NCBI GenBank assembly: GCA_937899065.1
Contig: CALBPG010000256.1
Span: 1 to 59,139 of the forward strand
Reading direction: 5' to 3'
From: an uncultured Allomuricauda sp.
Lineage (GTDB): Bacteria; Bacteroidota; Bacteroidia; Flavobacteriales; Flavobacteriaceae
Length of the DNA stretch: 59,139 nucleotides
The notes below the pieces were generated by a model that was not told the origin of the DNA, ran no database searches, and worked only from the letters and a program-made list of their open reading frames with translations. Shown here piece after piece: positions 43,027 to 51,413 of this stretch (its first letter is position 1; each line of letters opens with the position of its first letter). The position numbers and the translations under genes are program-made.

Positions 43027-43224
43027 ATGAAAAATGTAGTAAAAATGTCAATTGCACTAATGGGAATCATGTTAGTTGCAACTTCTTGCGAATCAGAATC
43101 CGTAGCGGAACAAGAAGCAAATTATCATGAAATCAGTAAAGAACATCTTTTCGAAAAAATTATGCCAACAGGTACGGTTACACCGAAAAAAATCAAAAAG
43201 CCAGGAGGAGGAACTGGTAAATAG
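43027..43224 (+). CDS. Small hypothetical lipoprotein
   Basis: 65 residues with a lipoprotein signal peptide (lipobox ATSC, Cys21), then an acidic part (ESESVAEQEANYHEISKEHLFEKI) and a C-terminal PTGTVTPKKIKKPGGGTGK. The mature peptide is only 45 residues. No family known to me. It overlaps a possible upstream extension of the following membrane protein in another frame; the two are likely co-transcribed. Confidence 0.65.
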   Translation: MKNVVKMSIALMGIMLVATSCESESVAEQEANYHEISKEHLFEKIMPTGTVTPKKIKKPGGGTGK

Positions 43225-43885
43225 TCTATTCGGTACGTTCCTGGTTTTGGTGTCAGGACTATTAATGTACCTTGACAAAGTAGTAGGTTTTTTTGATATC
43301 CAAGTCCCTTATACGTTTATATACTATGAGGACTTGGATGTTTTTCTTTGGACCGTTGGACAAACCTTGGTCGTATTGTTGTTAATTCTCGCATCTTTTT
43401 TTAGGCCGTATAGATGGTCATATTTGGCTCCATTAATAGTTTTTTCAATGCAGTTTGCTTATGTATGGCGGGACGAAGGTTGGATTCTTCATCAGGACTA
43501 CTACACCTATACCATAGTATTTGTGATTACTCTTTTAGTTTCTATTCTATTCTTAAAATACGGGTTTAAACAGGTAGGTAATTTCATGAGAAATTCAGGA
43601 GATAAGAATGTAGAAGAACTGGTTAATTTCGTTGTTGAGGTTCATAATCACCACTTCGCGGAGATTTTAAAGAGCGCAGATGCCCTAGAATTATTGGATG
43701 AAACCAGTATTTCTAATGAAGAAAGGGAAATCTTGAAACAGTTGTATCGCAATGATAGAAAAAAGGCTATTCGAAACTTCGAGGTGCGAATTATAGAAAC
43801 CATCTACAATATTGACAAGCCTAATAAGAGGGTAAAAGGGTTCTTGAATAATTTGGTTGTGGGAGTTCGAAACCTCTTTAAATGA
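43127..43885 (+). CDS. Multi-span membrane protein, start uncertain
   Basis: Up to 252 residues, with four predicted membrane helices (about 33-50, 70-90, 98-115, 127-146) and a cytosolic C-terminal domain of about 100 residues (HNHHFAEILKSADALELLDE, NIDKPNKRVKGFLNN). The longest reading frame starts inside the preceding lipoprotein gene in the +1 frame; the first 30 residues there (rich in Lys/Arg/Gln) probably are a shadow of that gene. A GGAGGAGG stretch at 43203-43210 lies near the end of the lipoprotein gene, so a rare start between 43215 and 43265, coupled to its stop, is likely. Function unknown. Confidence 0.6.
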   Translation: MKSVKNIFSKKLCQQVRLHRKKSKSQEEELVNSLFGTFLVLVSGLLMYLDKVVGFFDIQVPYTFIYYEDLDVFLWTVGQTLVVLLLILASFFRPYRWSYLAPLIVFSMQFAYVWRDEGWILHQDYYTYTIVFVITLLVSILFLKYGFKQVGNFMRNSGDKNVEELVNFVVEVHNHHFAEILKSADALELLDETSISNEEREILKQLYRNDRKKAIRNFEVRIIETIYNIDKPNKRVKGFLNNLVVGVRNLFK

Positions 43886-43888
43886 AAA

Positions 43889-43912
43889 AACTCCGGTAAT
43901 CAGCCGGAGTTT
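43889..43912 (+). terminator. Hairpin after the membrane protein gene
   Basis: AACTCCGG (from 43889) pairs with CCGGAGTT (to 43912), an 8-bp stem with a short T-run. It probably ends the lipoprotein-membrane protein transcript. Confidence 0.6.
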
Positions 43913-44034
43913 ATTCATCAATCAAAAAACGAACAGTCATGATAAACTGTTATAGGATTACAAATTACAACATTCTTGCCAAAAAACAAATTTAAGGTAT
44001 GTTTAACTGTAACTTGTTCAAAAATTCGGATGTA

Positions 44035-44898
44035 TTATCCTAAATAAGTCTTAAGAATTTTGCTTCTAGAAGTATGTTTCAACCTTCTAATGGCCTTCTC
44101 CTTGATTTGACGTACGCGCTCACGTGTCAAGTCAAATGTTTCACCAATTTCTTCCAAAGTCATAGAGTGCTGTCCCGCCAAACCGAAGTATAGCCTAATA
44201 ACATCGGCCTCTCTCGGTGTTAAGGTTTCCAAAGCACGCTCAATTTCGGTGCGCAAGGATTCATGTAAAAGTTCCTTGTCAGGATTAGGAGATTCACCAC
44301 TACGCAATACATCGTAAAGGTTAGAATCTTCCCCATCAATCAAAGGGGCATCCATGGAAACGTGTCTTCCTGAATTTTTCAAGGATTGCTTTACGTCTTC
44401 CACTGTCATGTCCAATTCTTTGGCAATTTCTTCCGCAGAAGGTACCCTTTCGTGGGCTTGCTCCAAGAAAGCAAAGGTTTTGTTGATTTTATTGATGGAA
44501 CCAATTTTGTTCAAAGGCAAACGAACAATACGAGATTGCTCAGCAAGCGCTTGAAGAATGGATTGGCGAATCCACCATACCGCATACGAAATGAATTTAA
44601 AACCACGGGTTTCATCAAAACGTTGAGCGGCTTTTATCAATCCAAGGTTTCCTTCATTAATCAAATCAGGAAGCGTTAATCCTTGGTTTTGGTATTGTTT
44701 CGCTACGGAAACTACGAATCTAAGGTTGGCTTTGGTCAGTTTTTCAAGAGCAATTTGGTCACCGGCTTTAATACGTTGTGCCAATTCCACTTCCTCATCA
44801 GCGGTAATCAAATCCACTTTTCCAATCTCCTGCAAATACTTGTCCAACGAAGCGGTTTCCCTATTGGTAACCTGTTTTGTAATCTTTAACTGTCTCAT
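44035..44898 (-). CDS. rpoD: Primary RNA polymerase sigma factor, RpoD/SigA
   Basis: 287 residues, the short primary sigma of Bacteroidota lacking region 1.1. It starts in region 1.2 ([16 protein letters not shown]), followed by region 2 ([18 protein letters not shown]...[31 protein letters not shown]; about 55-115), region 3 and region 4 ([42 protein letters not shown]; about 225-270). It reads the TAnnTTTG/TTG promoters seen through this window. In flavobacteria it usually lies next to pnp; here an inserted gene and a pnp tail copy separate the two. Confidence 0.97.
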   Translation of the reverse strand: MRQLKITKQVTNRETASLDKYLQEIGKVDLITADEEVELAQRIKAGDQIALEKLTKANLRFVVSVAKQYQNQGLTLPDLINEGNLGLIKAAQRFDETRGFKFISYAVWWIRQSILQALAEQSRIVRLPLNKIGSINKINKTFAFLEQAHERVPSAEEIAKELDMTVEDVKQSLKNSGRHVSMDAPLIDGEDSNLYDVLRSGESPNPDKELLHESLRTEIERALETLTPREADVIRLYFGLAGQHSMTLEEIGETFDLTRERVRQIKEKAIRRLKHTSRSKILKTYLG

Positions 44899-45008
44899 CT
44901 AAAAATTCCCTTCAAATTAAGTTCGTAAATCAAAGCTCATTTGTTTATACGTTCAAAAATGAAAAAGGTTACAATTTGGCAAACTTTATTTGGAAATTTT
45001 TTTGTAAA

Positions 45009-45036
45009 GAAAAACCCCGAGGGTTGCTCGGGGTTT
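45009..45036 (-). terminator. Terminator downstream of the pnp tail copy
   Basis: AAACCCCGAG (45012-45021) pairs with CTCGGGGTTT (45027-45036), 10-bp stem, followed on the minus strand by a T-rich run. It is probably the original pnp terminator, now following only the tail copy. Confidence 0.8.
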
Positions 45037-45055
45037 CAAAATCTATGAGAAATAA

Positions 45056-45313
45056 CTAGTCTCTTCTTGGTTTTCTATCGCGATTTCCGCCTCTGCGGTC
45101 ACCACCTTTGTCTCTTCTAGGTGGACGTTCCACGTACCCTTCTGGTTTGGGCAAAAGTGCTTTTCGAGAAACTTTCTCTTTTCGCGTTCTTGGGTCCATT
45201 CCAAAGTACTTGACGTCGATGACATCACCAAGGTTAACCACATCAGTCACTTTATCGGTACGTTCCCAAGCCATTTCAGATACGTTGGTCAATACCTTGC
45301 TGTCAATTTTCAA
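45056..45313 (-). pseudogene. Duplicate 3' end of pnp
   Basis: Bases 45056-45273 match the pnp 3' end (47660-47877) at 211 of 218 positions; all seven differences are transitions and fall in the last 97 bases, while the 121 bases at 45153-45273 are identical. The fragment encodes the end of the S1 domain and the basic tail. Beyond 45273 similarity drops sharply but the frame still reads [14 protein letters not shown] against [14 protein letters not shown] in pnp, as if from a diverged homologue. An in-frame TAG lies further upstream, so no complete protein is made. Confidence 0.9.
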
Positions 45314-45426
45314 AAGAAAAGTTTTTGCCTATAAAAACATGGTGCTGTGTTATTATCCAAAAGAATTTCAGTAGGGTTTCATTTCTGCGGTAATATAAAT
45401 ATCAAATTCTTTCGTATTGGAATAAA

Positions 45427-47118
45427 TTAATCACAAACCGTATCCCAATAGTCAAACCAAGCGTCGAGTTGCATAATTTCAGATTCTGATAGACCGTTCC
45501 TTAGTTTATCATTCCATTCCTCCCAAGTATGTGTGCCCGATAATGCGTCATCAATATCACCCAACGTAAAAACAGCATGGTCTGGCTGGTATGAAGGATT
45601 CAAAGGGTCCATACCATAATCGATACCATTAGGATGTATTAAGTCCTTGACTAAATAAGTATAAATAGAATTGCCATTATTACAATCATGAATGGTATTT
45701 ACTATTCTTTTGTGTTCTTCTGGATAAACGGTACGAATAAGTTCAACCTCTACTCCTCTACCCCAAGTCTCAATTACTCTAGCTTCAAGATCGGAAAGTT
45801 GTACATTTCCCTCGGCAAGCATTTTATTTCTATGCATAGCATGTCCAAACTCATGAATAACTGTTTTATATAAGGAAGCGTATAATTTATCATATTTCTC
45901 TCCATACAATGGAATGTCAGGATTTTCTAGCTTTCTATCAAATACTGATATTGCATGTGGGGGACGAATATAGAAGTAAGCTAATACGTCTTTTTTTGAG
46001 GCCCTTTTAAAAGCTCTAATAAATATCCTATCATTCCCAGGCTTATTGCTCATTGGTCTAGTAGCGCCATAATTATCTCCATAAAAGGCATGATAGGCTA
46101 CCCTGTTTATTTGGGCGTAATAAGCTTGCTTAGTGCCATCTATTAACAAATCCCAATCCCCTTCTTTCTTGGGACCAAAATACCAAGCCCTGTTCACACT
46201 ACTGCCCAATATGGTATACCATTCGTGGTTGGACCATCTTACATTATAATGAACTTTTTTCTTAAATTCTTTTTTTACTATGAACTCACCATATTGGTCG
46301 GTTTGTCCCCATGACCATTTTAGACCTCTTCGTACCATTACATGTACTCCTCTTACGGGTACCGCTTGTTCATGTGTAGGCTCTCCTTCACTATAATCAA
46401 TTACTCGTACTCTACCTTGGGGTCTCCATTTAGCAGATTTGTTTTCTAAACCTATTAGTGGAGACTTTCCGTTAGCCACATTCTCAGCTATTATCTCCAT
46501 GGCATCTACTAACTCTTCGGAAATGGTAGTGTCCTCATCAGGCATATAGAGTTCTTTAAGAATCTCATAGGCTACGAAGCTTGGAAATATATAATTATGG
46601 TCTACTACGGTATATTGAGCATTTGGAGTTTCAAGACTAACTGAAGAATCTCTATAGGTATCATGTTGAGCTGAGGTAGGTTCAAACTCATAGTGTAGTG
46701 GAAAATCAAATAAGTCAAGATTCGAATCGTACCGCTCAAGTTCTAAAAATTGATTTTGGTTTTTTGGTAAAAACCTGACATATAACTTATTAGTCTTAAC
46801 TGGATTAGGAACGTTTGGAAATAGATTATTCCTTTGAATATGTTGCCATGCAGTTTTCATATGATCAATGGATTGTGGTATTTCCATTTCACGACCAAGA
46901 GTAATACTGCCTTCAAAATCAGCATAATCTGCCGGTTCACTTTCGTTAATTGTCCAACAGTCATGTCGATTTTCTTCATCAGATTTTGTTGCTATTGCTG
47001 TGACCACTCTTTCTGCAAGACTTTCATCAATATTTGAATTAGTGTATGATGTCTCTTCATTATCACATGATATAAAGATGACAAGCATAACTAGTAAAAG
47101 TATTTTATTGTTAAACAT
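45427..47118 (-). CDS. Lipoprotein with HExxH metalloprotease motif
   Basis: 563 residues. Lipoprotein signal peptide with lipobox FISC (Cys18) followed by acidic DNEE, a possible surface-export signal. Domains: N-terminal region of about 200 residues, a small carboxypeptidase-regulatory-like beta domain (about 245-300, VPVRGVHVMVRRGLKW...TDQYGEFIVKKEF), and a C-terminal region with VIHEFGHAMH (about 427-436), the HExxH zinc motif of gluzincins/metzincins. No third ligand can be assigned with certainty. I cannot name the family. It lies between pnp and a copy of the pnp 3' end, so it looks like inserted cargo. Likely cell-surface protease; substrate unknown. Confidence 0.8.
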   Translation of the reverse strand: MFNNKILLLVMLVIFISCDNEETSYTNSNIDESLAERVVTAIATKSDEENRHDCWTINESEPADYADFEGSITLGREMEIPQSIDHMKTAWQHIQRNNLFPNVPNPVKTNKLYVRFLPKNQNQFLELERYDSNLDLFDFPLHYEFEPTSAQHDTYRDSSVSLETPNAQYTVVDHNYIFPSFVAYEILKELYMPDEDTTISEELVDAMEIIAENVANGKSPLIGLENKSAKWRPQGRVRVIDYSEGEPTHEQAVPVRGVHVMVRRGLKWSWGQTDQYGEFIVKKEFKKKVHYNVRWSNHEWYTILGSSVNRAWYFGPKKEGDWDLLIDGTKQAYYAQINRVAYHAFYGDNYGATRPMSNKPGNDRIFIRAFKRASKKDVLAYFYIRPPHAISVFDRKLENPDIPLYGEKYDKLYASLYKTVIHEFGHAMHRNKMLAEGNVQLSDLEARVIETWGRGVEVELIRTVYPEEHKRIVNTIHDCNNGNSIYTYLVKDLIHPNGIDYGMDPLNPSYQPDHAVFTLGDIDDALSGTHTWEEWNDKLRNGLSESEIMQLDAWFDYWDTVCD

Positions 47119-47659
47119 ATTTAATTGATTAGAATTATTTAATAAAAGTGAACTCGATGATAATGAATCATAAAGCCCCTGTTTTTAGATATGGTAGCTA
47201 CCGTTTACTGGTTTGTATGCCATTCGCAAAGGCTTTATATCGACTTCTTTCAATACAAATTAAGAGGACTTGGACTATAAAATTCAAGTACTAATTGATG
47301 TATGGATATTTTGAATTGATGAATCTGTATACTTCTTACAGATGTTTGGTTTAACCTGAAAGTATTATCTTACACATTATAGAATTTTACCATACCAACC
47401 TCGGATTAAGCACAAAGTGGTATAGAAATAAAAGTTGCATTTAACTATTTTATGCCTCTTATAAAATTAAATGAAAATGATACAATTTTTCTTGGAGAGA
47501 TAAGAATACTGTTTTAGGAGATTTTACTAAAATAATTTAAGACAAACTGATTTAGTGAACCTATTACAGTATACGTACATCGGTTCCACCTCCAGGAACA
47601 ATATAAAAAAACCCGTTCCAAAATGGAGCGGGTTTTTGTGGCTAACTTTATTAGAAGTT
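47119..47659. other. 541-base AT-rich stretch between pnp and the inserted lipoprotein gene
   Basis: Clearly more AT-rich than the flanking genes. It holds the terminator of pnp at 47606-47636; I see no recognisable gene, RNA or repeat in the rest. Its composition and the position upstream of the lipoprotein gene fit DNA that entered together with that gene and includes its promoter. Confidence 0.55.
47606..47636 (-). terminator. Terminator downstream of the complete pnp gene
   Basis: ACCCGTTCC (47611-47619) pairs with GGAGCGGGT (47625-47633) with one wobble pair; on the minus strand T-rich sequence follows. It differs in sequence from the terminator after the pnp tail copy, supporting an insertion that brought its own pnp end and terminator. 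Confidence 0.75.
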
Positions 47660-49867
47660 TTAATCCCTTCTTGGTTTTCTATCGCGATTTCCGCCTCTGC
47701 GGTCACCACCTTTATCTCTTCTAGGCGGACGTTCCACATACCCTTCTGGTTTGGGTAAAAGTGCTTTTCGAGAAACTTTCTCTTTTCGCGTTCTTGGGTC
47801 CATTCCAAAGTACTTGACGTCGATGACATCACCAAGGTTAACCACATCAGTCACTTTATCGGTACGTTCCCAAGCCAATTCGGAAACATGAAGCAATACT
47901 TCATTACCTTCTGCTTCGGTATATTCTACAACTGCACCGAAGTCAAGTATCTTAATGACTTTTACTTCATATACGCTTCCAACTTCGGGTTTGAACATGA
48001 CGGCATCGATTTTTGCGATTACTGCATCGATACCCGCTTGGTCCGTACCCAAAATCTCTACAATACCTTCTTCGGTATCTGGGTCTTCATTGATGACAAT
48101 AGTGGTGTTGGTTTCTTTTTGCAATTCTTGGATAACCTTACCACCAGAACCAATTACAGCACCAATGTATTCTCCTGGAATAATCTTGGTAACGATTTTT
48201 GGAGCGTAGGATTTCACCTCTGCTCTCGGAGCTTCAATGGTATCGGTTAAATGTTTTAAGATGTGCAGACGCCCGTCTTTAGCTTGCATCAATGCTTTTA
48301 CCAAAATTTCATAAGACAATCCTTTTACCTTGATGTCCATTTGGCAAGCGGTGATACCATCCGCGGTACCCGTTACTTTAAAGTCCATATCACCAAGATG
48401 ATCTTCGTCACCAAGAATATCGGATAGAACAGCGTACTTTCCGGTTTCGGCATCTGAAATCAATCCCATAGCAATCCCAGAAACGGGTTTCTTTAATTGA
48501 ACACCAGCATCCATCATGGCCATAGTTCCTGAACAAACGGTTGCCATAGAAGAAGAACCATTGGACTCCAATACCTCTGATACCACACGAACCGTGTATG
48601 GGCAATCTTCAGGTACCATACCTTTTAAAGCGCGCTGTGCCAAGTTACCATGACCTACTTCTCTTCTGGAAGTACCACGTATCGGTCTTGCTTCACCGGT
48701 AGAAAAAGGTGGGAAGTTGTAGTGCAAGTAGAATCTTTCTTCGCCTTCATGAGATGGCATATCAATAATATTGGCATCTCTAGAAGTACCCAAGGTTACT
48801 GTCGCCAAGGCTTGGGTTTCCCCTCTTGTAAATATGGAAGAGCCATGTACAGAGGGTAAATAATCTACCTCGCACCAAATAGGTCTAATTTCGTTGGTCT
48901 TTCTACCATCTAGACGCAGTCCTTCATCTAAAGTAAGGTTGCGAACCGCTTCTTTCTCTGCTTTGTAGAAATATTTGGAAACCAGGTCACCAAAGTCTTC
49001 CAACTCTTCTTCAGAAAAGGTAGCCTTTACTTCTTCTTTTATCGCTTCAAAAGCAGCACTGCGTTCATGTTTTGCGGAGCCAGCTTTGGCAATCGCATAT
49101 ACTTTATCATAAGTAAGCTCATGTACTTTTTTCTCAAGTTCTTCATCAGCTCTTTCAGGATCATACTCCCGAACTTCTTTTTTGCCAAAGGCTTCAGCAA
49201 GTTTCAATTGTGCGGCACACTGTACTTTAATGGCTTCATGGGCAAACTTGATGGCCTCGACCATCTCATCTTCCGAGATTTCGTCCATTTCACCTTCAAC
49301 CATCATTACAGAATCGGCTGATGCCCCAATGACCATATCGATATCAGAATCTTGTAGCTGTGCTCTGGTTGGATTGATAATCAATTCTCCATTCACACGA
49401 CCTACGCGTACTTCTGAAATTGCACATTCAAATGGAAAATCAGAAAGTTGGATTGCGGCAGATGCAGCAAGCCCTGCCATAGCGTCAGGCATCACGTTTT
49501 CGTCATGCGACATTAATTGAATCATCACCTGGGTTTCAGCGTGATAATCTTTTGGGAATAGTGGTCTTAAAACCCTATCCACTAAACGCATGGTCAATAC
49601 TTCACCGTCACTAGGTCTAGCCTCACGTTTGAAGAAACCACCAGGGTAGCGCCCAGCAGCAGCGAATTTTTCGCGATAATCTACCGTAAGGGGTAGAAAA
49701 TCGACATCACTTTGTTTGTAATTGGAGACAACCGTACATAATAACATACACTTGCCAGATTGAACCACAACAGAACCATGAGCCTGTTTGGCCAATTTTC
49801 CGGTTTCGATAGAGATTTCTCTACCGTCACCAAGGTCAATGACCTCTTTAAAAGTTTTTGGAATCAT
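47660..49867 (-). CDS. pnp: Polyribonucleotide nucleotidyltransferase (PNPase)
   Basis: Phosphorolytic 3'-5' exoribonuclease. 735 residues: first RNase PH domain (about 15-145), helical linker, second RNase PH domain (about 320-545, with [23 protein letters not shown] and [20 protein letters not shown]), KH domain with GSGGK (about 580-640) and S1 domain (about 640-705, [24 protein letters not shown]), then a very basic RG/RD-rich tail. All motifs are intact. Residues about 664-735 are duplicated in the fragment at 45056-45313. rpsO lies 194 bases upstream, as usual. Confidence 0.97.
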   Translation of the reverse strand: MIPKTFKEVIDLGDGREISIETGKLAKQAHGSVVVQSGKCMLLCTVVSNYKQSDVDFLPLTVDYREKFAAAGRYPGGFFKREARPSDGEVLTMRLVDRVLRPLFPKDYHAETQVMIQLMSHDENVMPDAMAGLAASAAIQLSDFPFECAISEVRVGRVNGELIINPTRAQLQDSDIDMVIGASADSVMMVEGEMDEISEDEMVEAIKFAHEAIKVQCAAQLKLAEAFGKKEVREYDPERADEELEKKVHELTYDKVYAIAKAGSAKHERSAAFEAIKEEVKATFSEEELEDFGDLVSKYFYKAEKEAVRNLTLDEGLRLDGRKTNEIRPIWCEVDYLPSVHGSSIFTRGETQALATVTLGTSRDANIIDMPSHEGEERFYLHYNFPPFSTGEARPIRGTSRREVGHGNLAQRALKGMVPEDCPYTVRVVSEVLESNGSSSMATVCSGTMAMMDAGVQLKKPVSGIAMGLISDAETGKYAVLSDILGDEDHLGDMDFKVTGTADGITACQMDIKVKGLSYEILVKALMQAKDGRLHILKHLTDTIEAPRAEVKSYAPKIVTKIIPGEYIGAVIGSGGKVIQELQKETNTTIVINEDPDTEEGIVEILGTDQAGIDAVIAKIDAVMFKPEVGSVYEVKVIKILDFGAVVEYTEAEGNEVLLHVSELAWERTDKVTDVVNLGDVIDVKYFGMDPRTRKEKVSRKALLPKPEGYVERPPRRDKGGDRRGGNRDRKPRRD

Positions 49868-49880
49868 AAAATAAGTCTTA

Positions 49881-49931
49881 CCCGTATTTGAACGGGCCGT
49901 TAAACATTTGGTCTACCGTCTTCCGGACGGT
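49881..49931 (-). promoter_or_regulatory. Two hairpins in the pnp leader
   Basis: CCCGT (49881-49885) pairs with ACGGG (49892-49896), and ACCGTC (49915-49920) pairs with GACGGT (49926-49931), both within 65 bases upstream of the pnp start. pnp leaders in other bacteria carry hairpins for autocontrol through RNase III and PNPase; a similar role here is only suggested by position. Confidence 0.4.
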
Positions 49932-50031
49932 CGGGTTGTGTTGTTGTGTTGACCAATGAAAAACTGAAATGCAGCTTTTTATGTTGGTTAGATGATATAC
50001 ATCTGAACCGGTGTGACCAAATTTGGCCAAA

Positions 50032-50055
50032 AATAAAGGGGAGGCAAGCCTCCCC
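50032..50055 (-). terminator. Terminator of rpsO
   Basis: GGGGAGGC (50038-50045) pairs with GCCTCCCC (50048-50055), loop AA, followed on the minus strand by TTTATTTTTG. It lies seven bases after the rpsO stop codon. Confidence 0.85.
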
Positions 50056-50061
50056 AATGTT

Positions 50062-50331
50062 TTATTTACGAATACCCAATTCTTTGATTAGGGTACGATA
50101 CTTCTGGATATCCTTTTTCTTCAAGTAATCGAGAAGGCTTCTTCTTTTCCCTACCAACTTCACCAAAGAACGCTCTGTGGCGAAATCTTTATGGTTTTTT
50201 TTCAAGTGTTGAGTAAGGTGATTGATTCTATATGTGAAAAGCGCTATTTGCCCCTCGGTAGAACCGGTGTTTGTTTCAGAACCGCCATGTTTTTTGAAAA
50301 TGTCGGCTTTTGCTTCTTTAGATAAATACAT
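50062..50331 (-). CDS. rpsO: 30S ribosomal protein S15
   Basis: 89 residues, the normal S15 length. MYLSKEAKADIFKKHGGSETNTGSTEGQIALFTYRI, then HLKKNHKDFATERSLVKLVGKRRSLLDYLKKKD, which is the 16S-rRNA-binding core. An upstream in-frame extension to 50376 is rejected because S15 starts at this ATG in relatives. A perfect -7 box lies 54 bases upstream of the start. Followed by pnp, the classic rpsO-pnp order. Confidence 0.97.
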   Translation of the reverse strand: MYLSKEAKADIFKKHGGSETNTGSTEGQIALFTYRINHLTQHLKKNHKDFATERSLVKLVGKRRSLLDYLKKKDIQKYRTLIKELGIRK

Positions 50332-50384
50332 TCCAATATTATTTAAATGATTTTTATGTATTTGATTGATTGTCAATCAGCGTG

Positions 50385-50392
50385 CAAAGATA
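50385..50392 (-). promoter_or_regulatory. -7 box of the rpsO promoter
   Basis: The minus strand reads TATCTTTG, exact TAnnTTTG, giving an rpsO leader of about 45 bases. That is longer than most leaders in this window and leaves room for S15 autoregulation. Confidence 0.6.
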
Positions 50393-50483
50393 ATTCTTTT
50401 TTTGAGCTAAAAAATTTTTTCATCGATTTAAACCTTTTGTAAAAGTGACGGTCATAGAACCAAATCCTAAAATTTCAATCATC

Positions 50484-51362
50484 ATGAAAAAGAGTCTCAA
50501 GCAAATGAACTTTACCAAAATGGCCCCATGGGTATTGGGCCTTTCTTTATTGGTTATAACGTCTTGTACCAATGAAGAGGATGCCGGTACCGAAATTGCC
50601 TCAGATGAGGTAATCTCAGTCGCGGAACTACAAGTGAGCGACGAATCTGAATTGATCACAGAAGAAATCTCCAGCATCGCGGAAGATGTATACGCTTCTG
50701 ATGAAATTTCTACTACTGCAAAAGGAGATTATCGCTCAGATTATCTTCCAGAGTGCGTTGTTATCACCACCACGGTCACTGAATTTACAAGAGAGAAAAT
50801 CATTGATTTCGGTGAAGGATGTGAACTTCCCAATGGAAATGTATTGAGTGGTATCATCAAATTGAACTATGCCAAGGATATGACCGTTGCCTCCAAATCC
50901 ATTTCGTTGACTTTGGAAAACTTTACTTTCAACAGTGTAGCTGTGGAAGGTTCTGCAAGTGTATTGCGTTTGCGTTCCAACGAAAATGGAAATCCGCAAG
51001 GTACCGTTACCTCTGAATTCAGCGCTACATGGCCCAACGGTGATACGGCTTCCTTTACTGGAACTCGTACCCGAGAGTGGATTGAAGGGTATGGCAGTGG
51101 TTTTTGGGGAGACAATGTTTTCCTTATCACTGGCAAAAGAACCTATATTGGTAGATTGGGCAATGTCTTCGTAAAAGAAGTGACTACGCCATTGCGTAGA
51201 GAATTGTCCTGCCGATTCATCGTTAGCGGTGTTTTGGAAATCTCAAGAAACGACAACACCGCCACCTTAGATTTTGGTGATGGAAGTTGTGATGCTACGG
51301 GAATATTGACCCAGCCCGATGGCACAGAAACCGAAATCTTCCTTAGAAGATTTTTGAAATAG
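50484..51362 (+). CDS. Hypothetical lipoprotein
   Basis: 292 residues. Start ATG 50484 (MKKSLKQMNFTKMAPWVLGLSLL), lipobox ITSC, followed by TNEEDAGTE, an acidic stretch next to the lipid anchor as in Bacteroidota surface-export signals. The mature part has a long acidic linker (about 35-70) and a beta-rich domain with paired segments (LENFTFNSVAVEGSASVLR, ATWPNGDTASFTGTRTREW, CRFIVSGVLEI, ATLDFGDGSCDATG). I know no function for the family. It converges with accD, sharing a terminator. Confidence 0.75.
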   Translation: MKKSLKQMNFTKMAPWVLGLSLLVITSCTNEEDAGTEIASDEVISVAELQVSDESELITEEISSIAEDVYASDEISTTAKGDYRSDYLPECVVITTTVTEFTREKIIDFGEGCELPNGNVLSGIIKLNYAKDMTVASKSISLTLENFTFNSVAVEGSASVLRLRSNENGNPQGTVTSEFSATWPNGDTASFTGTRTREWIEGYGSGFWGDNVFLITGKRTYIGRLGNVFVKEVTTPLRRELSCRFIVSGVLEISRNDNTATLDFGDGSCDATGILTQPDGTETEIFLRRFLK

Positions 51363-51383
51363 TTTGGTTTTTGGTTTACATGA

Positions 51384-51413
51384 AAAAGCCTGCAGAAATG
51401 CAGGCTTTTTTTA
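51384..51413. terminator. Terminator between the lipoprotein gene and accD
   Basis: AAAGCCTGCA pairs with TGCAGGCTTT with loop GAAA, then a T-run. The accD stop codon at 51411-51413 is inside the T-run, so the hairpin serves both converging genes. Confidence 0.85.

Noticed and set aside
45427..47118. Insertion sequence or transposon around the inserted lipoprotein gene
   Set aside because: No transposase, integrase or terminal inverted repeats are visible; the only repeats are the pnp-end copies.
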